Part shown: in pieces, positions 1 through 9,181 of the stretch
Position numbering within the stretch: the first letter of the stretch is position 1
Layout: every line of letters starts with the position of its first letter
Assembly: GCA_050633885.1 (NCBI GenBank)
Contig: JBOEHK010000002.1
Coordinates: forward strand, 682,001-746,000
Direction of reading: 5' to 3'
From: JAWSVE01 sp050633885
GTDB taxonomy: Bacteria > Pseudomonadota > Gammaproteobacteria > Pseudomonadales > Cellvibrionaceae
Length of the DNA stretch: 64,000 bases
Notes under the pieces: model-generated
Told to the model about the DNA's origin: nothing
The model's input: the letters and a program-made list of their open reading frames with translations, nothing else
Databases searched by the model: none
Program-made: the position numbers and the translations under genes

Positions 1-260
1 GATGTTTTTAGCCAAATTGTTGAAGAGGTAAATCCAAAGCTAATAACTTTTGATTTGTCGTCAAAAGATGAAAATATTTCAGCATTATTCGATTCCAGTT
101 GGCGTATATTCTGAATCGTTAAAGAATTGTTAGGATCGACAAGAAATTGAGTATATGGCTTTATGTTAGCTCTAACTTCGTCAGAATCTATTACTAAAGG
201 CTCTAAGCCTAGCGTGTTGAGGCTACATAGAGAAAATATAATGAATAATAACTGCCGCAT
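1..260 (-). CDS. Partial sensor/signalling protein, 7TMR-DISMED2-type N-terminus
   Basis: Only the first 86 codons are inside the window; the gene continues past the left edge. The product opens with a signal peptide (MRQLLFIIFSLCSLNTLG) and then reads as the periplasmic 7TMR-DISMED2 domain: residues like 'FLVDPNNSLTIQNIR' and 'FGFTSSTIWLK' match its typical 'fl.dp...lti..i' and 'fGyt...iWlk' pattern. In known families this sensor domain precedes seven membrane helices and a histidine kinase or diguanylate cyclase output, but none of that is visible here, so the output is unknown. The ATG at 260 is chosen because GAGG lies 6 nt upstream; an in-frame ATG at 299 lacks a good ribosome-binding site. 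Confidence 0.6.
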   Translation of the reverse strand, partial: MRQLLFIIFSLCSLNTLGLEPLVIDSDEVRANIKPYTQFLVDPNNSLTIQNIRQLESNNAEIFSSFDDKSKVISFGFTSSTIWLKT

Positions 261-630
261 CCGTAGCCTCAAAATTGACCTTGAAGGAAAACCTGTCATT
301 TCATTCAAGTACATTCAGTATAGTCAGGCCGAGTAAGGATTGTGCAATTAATGTAGATGAACGGTTCGTTACTCTAGTTATCAGTCGTGACCTTTGGTTC
401 GTTGTTTATTAGTGCTTGAATGGAGTCAACGTTTATTGAATGATAAAGAGAAAATACTAAATAACTGGTTATATGTGTCTGCATAAACGCTTAAAATTTT
501 ATCGAAGAGTGTCTTGAGAGGCGAACAACTTAATAGTTATGGATACTTATGAAAACAAAGATTATAGAGCGATGTTTAAGGATTATTTTGATTTAAAACA
601 ATAAGAATAAAAAGAATAAGGAAGAACTTA
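261..630. other. Divergent intergenic region
   Basis: About 370 bp between two divergent genes, so promoters for both must lie here, but I see no convincing -35/-10 pair. A 21-codon reading frame (539-604, plus strand) has no ribosome-binding site and no recognisable product. No hairpin terminator or repeat was seen. Confidence 0.4.
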
Positions 631-2091
631 ATGGTCAAAAAATATTTCGATGTCATTGTTGTTGGGGCCGGCTTGTCTGGAATTGGCGCAGCTTATCATT
701 TAAAAAAATTATGTTCGACTAAAAGTTTTGCCATTTTCGAGGCTAGAGAATCCTTGGGTGGGACTTGGGATTTATTTCGATATCCGGGTATTCGATCTGA
801 TAGTGATATGCATACGCTAGGTTATCGTTTTAAACCATGGCGTGAGGCTAAATCGATCGCAGATGGGCCTTCTATTCTTGAATATATTAAACAGACTGCA
901 GAAGAGAATGAACTTCATCGGCATATTATTTATGGAACAAAAGTGATTTCTGCGCATTGGTCTAGCGAGGAAAGTCAATGGAGAGTGTCTGTTCTCGATA
1001 CGAGCCGAAACCAAGTCGAAGAATATTTTTGCAACTTCTTGCAGCTGAGTTCCGGGTATTATAATTACGATGGGGGCTATACGCCTGCGTATTCTGGTCT
1101 TGAGAATTTTCAAGGGAGTTTTATTCACCCTCAACAATGGCCTGAAAATTTTCAGTGCAAAAATAAAAAGATAATTGTTATCGGTTCAGGGGCAACAGCC
1201 GTAACGCTCGTTCCTTCTTTGGCAAAAACGGCTTTAAAAGTAACAATGCTTCAACGTTCACCCACGTATATTGTGTCGAGGCCTGACAAAGATTTTGTCG
1301 CAAACACGTTAAGAAAAATTCTTCCTGAAACTTGGGCATATAACATTGTTAGGTGGAAAAATATTGCTTTTCAGCAGTATTTTTATCGGCGTGCTCGAAA
1401 GAATCCAGAGAAAATTAAACAAATACTTTTGAAAAAAGTCCGTCAAGAGTTAGGCGATGGCTATGATATAGGGAAAAATTTTACACCTAACTATAAGCCT
1501 TGGGATCAAAGAATATGCCTAGTGCCTAATGCTGATTTGTTTGCGTCAATTCGTTCAGGAAAGGCAGAAGTTGTCACGAATACGATCACTCGTTTTGTTG
1601 AGAATGGAATTGAGTTAAAAAATGGCGAAGTGCTTGAAGCTGATGTGGTGGTGAGTGCAACAGGACTCGATATGGTTGTCTTGGGCGGGGCAGAATTCTT
1701 TGTTGACGGAAAACAGGTGGATTTTTCAAAAACATTTACCTACAAGGGGATGATGTTTTCTGGGGTGCCGAATGTAATGTCTACTTTTGGATACATCAAT
1801 GCCTCTTGGACTTTACGAGCAGACCTCAATAATGAATACCTTTGTCGGTTACTTCGCTATATGGATGACAATAAGGTGAAAACGTGTGTACCAGAGCTTC
1901 GAGAGAATGAAAAAGACATGACGGCGCGACCCTGGATAGATGATTTTTCTCCCGGATATTTTCAGCGAGTACTGGACGCTTTGCCAAAGCAGGGTGGCCA
2001 TGAGCCGTGGTTAAATACACAAAATTACCCTGCGGATAAAAAGTTATTGCTGAAAGCTAAGATAGATGATGGTGTTATGACGTTTACCTAG
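631..2091 (+). CDS. FAD-dependent Baeyer-Villiger-type monooxygenase
   Basis: 486 aa cytosolic flavoprotein of the flavin-containing/Baeyer-Villiger monooxygenase superfamily, predicted to use FAD and NADPH with O2 to insert oxygen next to a carbonyl. The FAD Rossmann motif GAGLSG is at residues 12-17, the 'GGTWD' flavin loop at 43-47, and the type I BVMO fingerprint FxGxxxHxxxWP is complete at 160-171 (F160, G162, H166, W170, P171). A second dinucleotide motif GSGATA at 185-190 should bind NADPH. Length is near the short end of the class. GGAAG lies about 6 nt before the ATG. Its substrate cannot be read from sequence; the gene stands alone, followed by tRNA-Met on the other strand. Ketone or steroid oxidation is inference only. 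Confidence 0.85.
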   Translation: MVKKYFDVIVVGAGLSGIGAAYHLKKLCSTKSFAIFEARESLGGTWDLFRYPGIRSDSDMHTLGYRFKPWREAKSIADGPSILEYIKQTAEENELHRHIIYGTKVISAHWSSEESQWRVSVLDTSRNQVEEYFCNFLQLSSGYYNYDGGYTPAYSGLENFQGSFIHPQQWPENFQCKNKKIIVIGSGATAVTLVPSLAKTALKVTMLQRSPTYIVSRPDKDFVANTLRKILPETWAYNIVRWKNIAFQQYFYRRARKNPEKIKQILLKKVRQELGDGYDIGKNFTPNYKPWDQRICLVPNADLFASIRSGKAEVVTNTITRFVENGIELKNGEVLEADVVVSATGLDMVVLGGAEFFVDGKQVDFSKTFTYKGMMFSGVPNVMSTFGYINASWTLRADLNNEYLCRLLRYMDDNKVKTCVPELRENEKDMTARPWIDDFSPGYFQRVLDALPKQGGHEPWLNTQNYPADKKLLLKAKIDDGVMTFT

Positions 2092-2244
2092 ATGACTTAG
2101 CTTTGTTCTCTGCTACAGAATCGACATGTCAGGGTATTCAGTGGGCACGACAGAATAAGGTAGTTGATGAGTAAAAGTGTCTAGAAAGACAATCTATATT
2201 CAAAAGATTCAAAGAGAAGCAATAAGATAATAGACAAGCAATAA

Positions 2245-2346
2245 AGAGAAACAAAATGGTAGCAAGAGCGAGACTTGAACTCGCGACCCCAGCATTATGA
2301 ATGCTGTGCTCTAACCAGCTGAGCTACCTTGCCACTTTGTTTCTCT
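2245..2346. repeat. 11-bp perfect inverted repeat flanking tRNA-Met
   Basis: AGAGAAACAAA at 2245-2255 and its exact complement TTTGTTTCTCT at 2336-2346 sit immediately outside the two ends of the tRNA (2257-2333). In the precursor RNA they would extend the acceptor stem by an 11-bp helix separated from it by only one or two bases on each side. Seen directly; any role in processing is inference. Confidence 0.75.
2257..2333 (-). tRNA. tRNA-Met (CAT anticodon, elongator type)
   Basis: 77 nt with encoded CCA. The minus strand folds into a full cloverleaf: acceptor GGCAAGG pairing with TCTTGCT (G1-U72 and G7-U66 wobbles), D-arm GCTCAGCTGGTTAGAGC, anticodon stem CAGCA/TGCTG with loop TTCATAA (anticodon CAT), and T-arm GCGAG/CTCGC with TTCAAGT loop. 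Comparison with known elongator tRNA-Met sequences (variable loop GGGGTC context) favours Met over the lysidine-modified tRNA-Ile2, and the G1-U72 start argues against initiator tRNA. It is flanked by an 11-bp inverted repeat. Confidence 0.93.
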
Positions 2347-2388
2347 CTCGCTAACCCTATTTGGTGATTAGCTAAGGAATATCGCGCA

Positions 2389-2411
2389 TACCGCTATGAA
2401 TGATAGCGGTA
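2389..2411. other. Hairpin between carboxypeptidase and tRNA-Met
   Basis: TACCGCTAT (2389-2397) and ATAGCGGTA (2403-2411) form a perfect 9-bp stem with a 5-nt loop. It lies downstream of the M14 peptidase gene and upstream of tRNA-Met in the minus orientation. No T-tract follows on either strand, so it is not a standard intrinsic terminator; it might protect an mRNA 3' end or the tRNA leader. Confidence 0.5.
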
Positions 2412-2525
2412 AACGAGGGCGGGTATTCTATAAGTTGCCTGTTTTTTGTCAAGATCTTTGAATCGAGGCAGTGACTTTAATGCTGATTTGTCATGAGAAT
2501 ATGGGGCCAGAGACGATAGCTTGGG

Positions 2526-3758
2526 CTAATTTCCCGTCGGGCATTGAGAATCGAGCAGTTCTTTCATCATCTCTTCAGCGGCAATGGTTGCAATATCCAT
2601 AATAGTTGGCCGATCAGTATTGTCTCCTACTTCGTAGCTGATCGACGGGACACTGTATCCTGTATTAAACCATTGCTTAAAGGTCGGATTACTATGACTG
2701 GTTCTTCCTGATCGTTTGAATTCAAAGTCGGGTCTTTTCTTGGAAATATGCCGGATCCAATTGGAGGTGAATGCGTTGGGGCATAATTCATCCGTGTCTT
2801 TTTGAGTATAAAAATAATTTTTTCCAGTTGAATGAAAATCTAAACCCAAATAAAACGTGTGTTCTTGCGATAAGGAATCGATATATCGCTTTATTGCTAT
2901 CGTTTCAGGTTGAGTAAATAGTCCCCAGTCACGGTTGGTATCCACGCCGTTAGCATTGTGTCGCCAGTGACCCAATGTTACGCCATCAGGATTGGCGTTA
3001 GGAATGATGACGGTTTGAAAACGCTGGCGAAATTGGGTAGCTATTGCCGAATCGGAGAGTAAGGCGTCGACAAACGAAAAGAGGGCAAGCGCACCAGTGA
3101 CTTCTGGAGGGTGCTGGCGTCCGATGATAATCACGATATCTTTATTTTCTTTGTTCAGCGTTAACGCTGTAATCGGTTGCTTGTTAACAGAGTATCCAAT
3201 CGTTTCAATTTCGACGTATTCATTAGGCGAAATTGATGTCTCCCAGTCCTTATAAGTTTCTCCGGAAATAATTTCTTGCCCTGCGAGCCAGATAATTTCT
3301 TTTTCTAAAGATAATGAAAAGTGAATGCTATTTTCTGATCTCGCATAAGGAATTGCCTGCCAATCCGTTTTGTCATCACTTCTTTTGGGCGGGTAGCGAG
3401 GAGTTCCGTTGATGAATTGCAGTGTGATGTCTATCTCTTGTTTCTTAGCGCTATTTATTTTGAAGGCATACCACGGGCTGTCATTTATGGGGCTGCTTTC
3501 CGGGGTAATTGTGAATAGGTAGTGCTTGTCATCCAGTTTAGAACATGTGTTCAGGCGAGCGTTTGGGAAGTTTTTTTCAAATTTAATATCATCAAAACGA
3601 CAGTGATTGTTTGAAGCCGTCATGTTTTGGTCTTCTATCTCTCGAGTGTGATCGGTAGAGCTGCAAGATGTTATGCCGACAGACAAGCAAGTAATTAAAG
3701 CGATTAAAAGAGCGTTCAAGTTGTTAAGTAATGTCGTCATATTTTTATCTTCAGTCAT
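2526..3758 (-). CDS. M14-family zinc carboxypeptidase lipoprotein
   Basis: 410 aa predicted metallo-carboxypeptidase. An N-terminal hydrophobic segment ends in a lipobox-like 'GITSC' (Cys32), suggesting a lipoprotein facing the periplasm. Residues about 50-190 look like the beta-rich N-domain of M14 cytosolic-carboxypeptidase-like proteins. The catalytic domain follows: zinc ligands H216 and E219 in 'RQHPPE', 'NPDGV...RHNANGVDTNRDWG' (R266, N275, R276) for substrate carboxylate binding, third zinc ligand H309 in 'DFHS', and catalytic E376 in 'SYEVGD'. All key residues are present. It probably trims C-terminal residues of peptides or cell-wall peptides; the substrate is unknown. A second in-frame ATG at 3740 is preceded by GAAGAT and may be the true start. 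Confidence 0.85.
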   Translation of the reverse strand: MTEDKNMTTLLNNLNALLIALITCLSVGITSCSSTDHTREIEDQNMTASNNHCRFDDIKFEKNFPNARLNTCSKLDDKHYLFTITPESSPINDSPWYAFKINSAKKQEIDITLQFINGTPRYPPKRSDDKTDWQAIPYARSENSIHFSLSLEKEIIWLAGQEIISGETYKDWETSISPNEYVEIETIGYSVNKQPITALTLNKENKDIVIIIGRQHPPEVTGALALFSFVDALLSDSAIATQFRQRFQTVIIPNANPDGVTLGHWRHNANGVDTNRDWGLFTQPETIAIKRYIDSLSQEHTFYLGLDFHSTGKNYFYTQKDTDELCPNAFTSNWIRHISKKRPDFEFKRSGRTSHSNPTFKQWFNTGYSVPSISYEVGDNTDRPTIMDIATIAAEEMMKELLDSQCPTGN

Positions 3759-3987
3759 GGAAATAAATGAGAGTAAAGCGGTTGTTGACGGTGAATTAGG
3801 CGAGAAAATAATTCGGTTGCTCTACTGAAAGAATACCTTATTATATGTATCTAGATATAACTCTGTGCAGTGTGGTCGAATGTCTGCTTTTAATGTCAAA
3901 TTTTTTTCTAGTCCTTTCGTATTACCCAGTTTCAGTGTGAAGAACTTTTGGATCAGTCGTATTCATTTTTAATTTGGGGTTAATGTT

Positions 3988-6945
3988 ATGTCAAAGATCT
4001 TTCTAAAAGGTGTAGTTGCAACATTATTTTTTCAGTCGGGTTTTCTCGCGGCACAGGAAGAGGTACCTGAAGGTAAGATTGATGAAATCATTGTGGTCGG
4101 AACTCAAATTAAAGGTGCTCAGATATCAGAAGCTTTACCGATTACCGTAATGACTGACATTGATATTGAGGCGCTCGGCGTGAATTCTGGCGATGAGTTG
4201 TTGGAGTTCATGGCAGAACAAGGCCAGAATTTCTTTAGCGAAGCGGAGAATGTCAGTGGCGGCGTTAACTCTGCACGGGGTGATATCGGCGCCATTAATT
4301 TACGAAACTTAGGAACTGGGAATACATTGGTACTGTTAAATGGGCGGCGAATGGTCAATTCAGCGGCTTATCAGACAGAAGAAGTCGGGGGAAGCTTTGT
4401 ACCCGTAAACACCGTAAATGTTCAATCTTTGCCGGTGACGGGCTTGCAACGAGTAGAGGTTTTAAAAGATGGAGCTTCTGCAATTTACGGCGCTGACGCG
4501 GTTGCAGGTGTTCTAAATTATGTACTAAAAAATGACTTTGAAGGGCTTCGTATCGGTGTCCGAGCAGATACCTATGAAAGCTTACCCAGAGATGATCAAC
4601 GCTTTACTGTTGAATGGGGCGGCTTGTTTAACGATGGACGAACAAGTGTTGGTGCTTTTTTAAATCATTATCGACGGGATAGGGTTAATTCACAGGATGA
4701 CCCTCGCTGGGCAAATTCAGATTTTCGTTACCGTGCACCTGAACCTTATAATCAGGATTCAAATACGCGATTTAGAAATGACAGTATTAACTCCAATTAT
4801 GGTCAATACGATATTGTCAGTAGTGTCGGTGGTACTGGGTTAACGGGTGTCATTACTGATAGCAGTGGAGAGTTTGAAACGTTTCCTGCTGGAGATCCTC
4901 GCTGTGAATATGTGATCAACAGTGAGGTGTGTGGTGCTGTGGATGGAAATGGGGCTTACCGTTATAACCTCAATGAGAATAGAGATTTGTATGCTGAATT
5001 AAAACGGACCAATGTGTATTCGTATGTTGAGCATGAAATGAGTGAGTCGTTAGAATTTTTTGGTGAGCTTACTTGGTACAACTCAAGCACAAACAATGTT
5101 CGGGATCCTGCAACACAATTAAGTGCAGTCGCAAAACTTCGAATCGCTGAAGATGCTTATTACAATCCACTCGGACCAGTTGGCTCTCCAAACCGTTTGC
5201 CTGATAGCGTGATTGGTGCCAGTGTTCCTGCCACGGGTTTGGCCATGGCGTTAGACAATTATCGGTTTGTACAGGCGCCTAGAAATATCGATGTCGACGG
5301 TGATACGTACAGGATAGTGACAGGCCTTCGAGGGACTTTAGCCGATGAGTGGGATTGGGAAGGAGCGTTGAGTTGGTCAAAGTCTGAGCGCGAAGATGTT
5401 ACCCGTGGAAGAATTTCAAATACTTTAATGCAGGAAGCACTTAATGATACCACGGCCGCGGGTTTTAACCCTTTTGCTCCAGTGGCAAATAGCAATATCG
5501 AACGTACATTGGTAGACGTGTACAGAAAAAATGAACAAGAACTGGCAATGGTCGATTTTAAAATATCGAATCCGAGTTTATTTGAGTTGCCAGCGGGCTC
5601 ACTCGGCTTTTTAGCAGGTTTAGCATATCGCGATGAATCATTTTATGATGACCGCGATCCTCGTTTAGATGGACAGATAACTTTCGTTGATAATTCAGGA
5701 ACAACTTACCCATTTATTTCGGACGTGGTTGGTTCTAGTCCGACTGCTGATAGTCGCGGTGATCGTCAGGTCACTTCTCTGTTCAGTGAATTACAAATTC
5801 CCGTTTTGGAAAATCTCGATATACAACTCGCATTACGTTATGAAGATTTTTCAGATGTTGGCAATACGACAGTGGGTAAATTTGCATTCGGATATCGCTT
5901 CATAGAACCGATCTTGTTTCGTGGTTCAATTTCTCAAGCGTTTCGTGCGCCAAACTTAGTCACAATCAATGAGTCAACTGTTGCGCGTTCCAATACCTCG
6001 AATGACTTTACTTGTTTTTTTGTGGATCCGAATGAAGATGATCTGGATTGCAGATACGGCATTCAAAGAACGGCACAAGGAAGCCAAAATTTAAAACCAG
6101 AGGAGTCAATCAATAGCTCGCTTGGTTTTGTGGTCGATGCCAGCAAATATTTAACTGTCACTGTCGATTTCTGGAGAATCAGAAAAGAAGATACGATCGG
6201 TTTGTTTGGTGAAGAAAACCACATCGCTCTAGATTTATTGATGCGTTTAGAAGCCGGCAATAGTAACTGTGCAGCTTTTGTTGGAAACCCAGCTGTTGTC
6301 CGTGATGACTCATCTATTGATGCAACTGCACAGGCACTTTATGACGCGCAAGGCATTTGTGCTGCTGGAGAAGTTGTTCGTGTTGATGATCAATATGCAA
6401 ACCTAGATACGAGGACAGTGAAAGGCCATGACATCGGTTTTTATTCTGATTTTGAAACTGACTATGGTGCTTTTAATATTAAATACCTTACTTCTCGACT
6501 CAGCGAATACGAACAAAAGGCTGGAGGCCAAGCCGCTTTACTTGTTGCGGCAAAAGCGACAAATTCAGCTTTTGATGGTGTGCCTGTTGTTGGTTTTACT
6601 GATTTAGTTGGAAGGAATGGCAATCCAAGAAGAAAGGATACATTTAGAGTGCGCTGGGATATGAATGCCTTTGGCGCATCGGTTGCCGCGGTTCGTTATG
6701 ATGATTTTATACAAGTGCTGTCAAACGATGATGAATTTCCTATTTCTTCATTCACAACGTTTAATGTCAGTTTTGATTATGATTTTCAAATTTTTAATGA
6801 CCTAGAAACCAGTGTTTACTTGGGTATCAATAACGTTGCAGACAAGCGTGCTCCGATAGCTGATGATTCATTTGGCTATTTTGCAGATCAGCATACTGAT
6901 CTTGGACGGTATTATTATACGGGGGCAAAATTTGATCTGTTTTAA
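3988..6945 (+). CDS. TonB-dependent outer-membrane receptor
   Basis: 985 aa. A signal peptide ending near 'GFLAAQ' is followed by a TonB-box-like 'DEIIVVG' (about residues 32-38), a plug domain (about 45-190; 'LRNLGTGNTLVLLNGRR' and 'RVEVLKDGASAIYGADAVAGVLNY' are typical) and a large beta-barrel ending in aromatic 'YTGAKFDLF'. It imports a substrate across the outer membrane using TonB-ExbB-ExbD energy; which one is not readable. The 'GADAVAGV' plug type is common in marine gammaproteobacterial receptors for carbohydrates, peptides or lipids as well as iron. GGGG lies 8 nt before the ATG. It is a single-gene unit with a bidirectional terminator just after it. Extra cysteine pairs in the barrel loops fit extracellular disulfides. 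Confidence 0.92.
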   Translation: MSKIFLKGVVATLFFQSGFLAAQEEVPEGKIDEIIVVGTQIKGAQISEALPITVMTDIDIEALGVNSGDELLEFMAEQGQNFFSEAENVSGGVNSARGDIGAINLRNLGTGNTLVLLNGRRMVNSAAYQTEEVGGSFVPVNTVNVQSLPVTGLQRVEVLKDGASAIYGADAVAGVLNYVLKNDFEGLRIGVRADTYESLPRDDQRFTVEWGGLFNDGRTSVGAFLNHYRRDRVNSQDDPRWANSDFRYRAPEPYNQDSNTRFRNDSINSNYGQYDIVSSVGGTGLTGVITDSSGEFETFPAGDPRCEYVINSEVCGAVDGNGAYRYNLNENRDLYAELKRTNVYSYVEHEMSESLEFFGELTWYNSSTNNVRDPATQLSAVAKLRIAEDAYYNPLGPVGSPNRLPDSVIGASVPATGLAMALDNYRFVQAPRNIDVDGDTYRIVTGLRGTLADEWDWEGALSWSKSEREDVTRGRISNTLMQEALNDTTAAGFNPFAPVANSNIERTLVDVYRKNEQELAMVDFKISNPSLFELPAGSLGFLAGLAYRDESFYDDRDPRLDGQITFVDNSGTTYPFISDVVGSSPTADSRGDRQVTSLFSELQIPVLENLDIQLALRYEDFSDVGNTTVGKFAFGYRFIEPILFRGSISQAFRAPNLVTINESTVARSNTSNDFTCFFVDPNEDDLDCRYGIQRTAQGSQNLKPEESINSSLGFVVDASKYLTVTVDFWRIRKEDTIGLFGEENHIALDLLMRLEAGNSNCAAFVGNPAVVRDDSSIDATAQALYDAQGICAAGEVVRVDDQYANLDTRTVKGHDIGFYSDFETDYGAFNIKYLTSRLSEYEQKAGGQAALLVAAKATNSAFDGVPVVGFTDLVGRNGNPRRKDTFRVRWDMNAFGASVAAVRYDDFIQVLSNDDEFPISSFTTFNVSFDYDFQIFNDLETSVYLGINNVADKRAPIADDSFGYFADQHTDLGRYYYTGAKFDLF

Positions 6946-6974
6946 TGAATTGCGAACTTCAATATAACGTTAAT

Positions 6975-7005
6975 AAAAAAAGGGAACTTGCCGTTCCCTT
7001 TTTTT
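6975..7005. terminator. Bidirectional intrinsic terminator
   Basis: A7-GGGAAC, loop TTGCC, GTTCCC-T7. The stem is flanked by an A-run and a T-run, so it can terminate both the TonB receptor (plus) and the converging MscS gene (minus). Confidence 0.9.
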
Positions 7006-7035
7006 ATATTGGTTCGTTAGGTTTTAAAGATAACA

Positions 7036-7905
7036 TTAATCGACTTCTTTTGATTGCGAGTCAAATCCTGAGCGAAAATATAAATCTCTCTGCGGGAAAG
7101 GAATTTCTATCTTATAGCGCCTGAATGCATCATCTATCGCCCACAAGTATTCAGACATCATATGGCTTGGTCTTTTTACCGCGTCAGAATTTACCCAAAC
7201 TGCTAAAACGAATTCTAAGCTACTGTCTCCAAAGCCGGTCATCCATACTGTTGGCGCTTTATGTTTATCATCAAGGGTTAATGGCACTGCATTGGCTGCC
7301 TCAATAGCCGCTTTTTTAACGGTGTTTTTATCACTTCCGTAGGCGACAGAAAAAGGGATACGAAAACGACGTATATTATCTTCGAGCGTCCAATTCGTAA
7401 CACGAGACCCGACAAACTCTGAGTTGGGAATTAGAATGTCGACATTGTCGTTAGTACGAACCACTGTTGAACGGATATTAATTCGCATTACCTCGCCCAC
7501 GAGTCCATCGGACAGCTCAATAAAGTCTCCGACTTTTAATGACTTATCGAGCATGATGATTAAGCCGGAGAAAAAATTATTAACAATACCTTGTAACCCC
7601 AAGCCAATTCCAATGCCTAACGCACCGCCAACAATGGCGAGTTTGGTTAAATCAATTCCTAGTGCAGTAGCGGCTAGAATGATACCAATCGAAAGTATTA
7701 AGTAATGAATGATGCGGTTAATGGTATAGACTTGTGAAGGACTTATTGCAGTTCTTAAGTTAGCAAGACGTGAAATTCCCCGCCTTGCAATTTTAGAAAT
7801 AATGATAGCGGCGCTGAAAAGAAGGGTAGAAAAAATCAATTCACCAACAGTTAGTGTGTAACTGCCAAGAGTAAAAAATTCAAAATTTAACCAATGATTT
7901 TCCAT
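7036..7905 (-). CDS. MscS-family small-conductance mechanosensitive channel
   Basis: 289 aa inner-membrane channel, close to the length of E. coli MscS. Three hydrophobic segments (about 15-37, 62-84, 87-118) precede a cytoplasmic beta domain. The pore helix reads 'LGIGIGLGLQGIVNNFFSG', with the glycine/alanine packing and the Q-G-x-x-x-N signature of MscS TM3, followed by 'GDFIEL' at the start of the beta domain. The C-terminal 'EIPFPQRDLYF' is also diagnostic. It should open under hypo-osmotic shock to release solutes. It starts 9 nt after the stop of the CorA-type gene, so the two are probably co-transcribed. Confidence 0.93.
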   Translation of the reverse strand: MENHWLNFEFFTLGSYTLTVGELIFSTLLFSAAIIISKIARRGISRLANLRTAISPSQVYTINRIIHYLILSIGIILAATALGIDLTKLAIVGGALGIGIGLGLQGIVNNFFSGLIIMLDKSLKVGDFIELSDGLVGEVMRINIRSTVVRTNDNVDILIPNSEFVGSRVTNWTLEDNIRRFRIPFSVAYGSDKNTVKKAAIEAANAVPLTLDDKHKAPTVWMTGFGDSSLEFVLAVWVNSDAVKRPSHMMSEYLWAIDDAFRRYKIEIPFPQRDLYFRSGFDSQSKEVD

Positions 7906-7914
7906 AGCGTTACT

Positions 7915-8892
7915 TTAAATCCAACGTTTTATTTTAAAAATAGTTAAAGCACTGATGCTAATAATGCCCATCGTACCAAGCAAATAAAAATATCCATTTT
8001 CATTGTGTAATTCGGGAATGTTATCAAAATTCATTCCATAAATGCCGGCTAGAAATCCTAAAGGAACAAAAATGGTAGTTACTACCGTGAGTATTTGCAT
8101 TGTGCGATTTAATTGATGGGATGTTATTGAAAGATAGCCTTCAATGAGATCACCGCAAATTTCATAATACATATTTAATAAGCTGGAAATTCTATCCGTT
8201 CTATCATGCAGGTCTTGAATATCATGGTGAATCTTTTGGTAGTTTTCATCATGATGCTCTTTCACAAAACCAAGTAGGTTTTCAACACTGCGTGTGTGGT
8301 AATTAAAGGTTCTGCGTAATTTTCTCAGGCGAGTTTTATAAGCTAATAAATCTCTAAGGTCTTCATCATTCGGAGAATTCTGCATCGCTTCTTCTTTCTC
8401 CGACAAGCTCTGTTCAAAGTCTAAAATAGCTTCGAGGTAGCGTCCAAAAGAAGTGTGTATGATTTTACTCGCCAGTAATAGCGGGTGAGTTAGCTCTTTG
8501 GGTAGAGATGTTTTTTTCCACCATTCTTCAATAGCAAATGATTTTTCTCTGTGGCGCGTGATAAGCAGGTTGTCTGTAGAGAAAATGGCTACTTGAAGTT
8601 GTTCGAAAACCAAATCTGTTTCTGTACTCGTGATGCCTCGGTAGAGAATGAAAATGCTGTTGTCGAAAATCTCTAATTTGGGAGGGTGTCGTAAACGTTG
8701 TGCATCGAGAATGGCTAAAGGGTGGCAGTCTAATTTATTCAGTAATTTTTTCTCATTTTCTGGTTTTTCGTCAACGATATCAATCCAGCAAAACGCTTTC
8801 GGATTATCAGCTATTTTGTTCCAGGTGTCTGATAAATCAGAGTCAGCTTGCGAAAAGCTACCGTCCGGTAGTAATAAAGTAGTTCGTATCAT
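7915..8892 (-). CDS. CorA-family divalent metal transporter
   Basis: 325 aa inner-membrane protein of the CorA/ZntB family. A long cytoplasmic alpha/beta plus helical domain occupies residues 1-260, then two C-terminal membrane helices. The selectivity motif GMN is at 286-288 ('AGIYGMNFDNIPE'), right after the first helix, as in Mg2+ channels of this family. The overall sequence is nearer the short ZntB-like branch than classical CorA, so Mg2+ uptake or Zn2+ transport are both possible. Its stop lies 9 nt before the MscS start, forming a two-gene membrane-channel operon. Confidence 0.88.
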   Translation of the reverse strand: MIRTTLLLPDGSFSQADSDLSDTWNKIADNPKAFCWIDIVDEKPENEKKLLNKLDCHPLAILDAQRLRHPPKLEIFDNSIFILYRGITSTETDLVFEQLQVAIFSTDNLLITRHREKSFAIEEWWKKTSLPKELTHPLLLASKIIHTSFGRYLEAILDFEQSLSEKEEAMQNSPNDEDLRDLLAYKTRLRKLRRTFNYHTRSVENLLGFVKEHHDENYQKIHHDIQDLHDRTDRISSLLNMYYEICGDLIEGYLSITSHQLNRTMQILTVVTTIFVPLGFLAGIYGMNFDNIPELHNENGYFYLLGTMGIISISALTIFKIKRWI

Positions 8893-9111
8893 TTTCCACT
8901 CATTATTTTTTTGAGCTAAGGTGGTTTTTATACTTAGCTATGGATCGTTTATCAAGAAATAAGTTTTTATAGGCTGTGTTGACACTTTGTATCAGCATCA
9001 ACTGAAACAAGACGATTAATTGAGTTTTGATTGTGACGGAGGTTAATCGATTAAGTCGATAGGTCGAGTAGTTGTTATTGGTGACGATTTAAGCGGTTAG
9101 ATAGGCTGTCA

Positions 9112-9150
9112 TAAAAAACGACAATGGCCGATAAATAGCTTGGCCATTGT
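9112..9150 (-). terminator. Intrinsic terminator of ychF operon
   Basis: On the minus strand ACAATGGCC and GGCCATTGT form a 9-bp stem around a 12-nt loop, followed by CG and T6. It lies about 30 nt after the ychF stop codon. Confidence 0.85.
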
Positions 9151-9181
9151 GGATTGAGAGAAAAAATATGGAAAAAAATGA

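Noticed and set aside
539..604. 21-codon frame before the monooxygenase gene, possible leader peptide
   Set aside because: No ribosome-binding site and no run of a regulatory amino acid.
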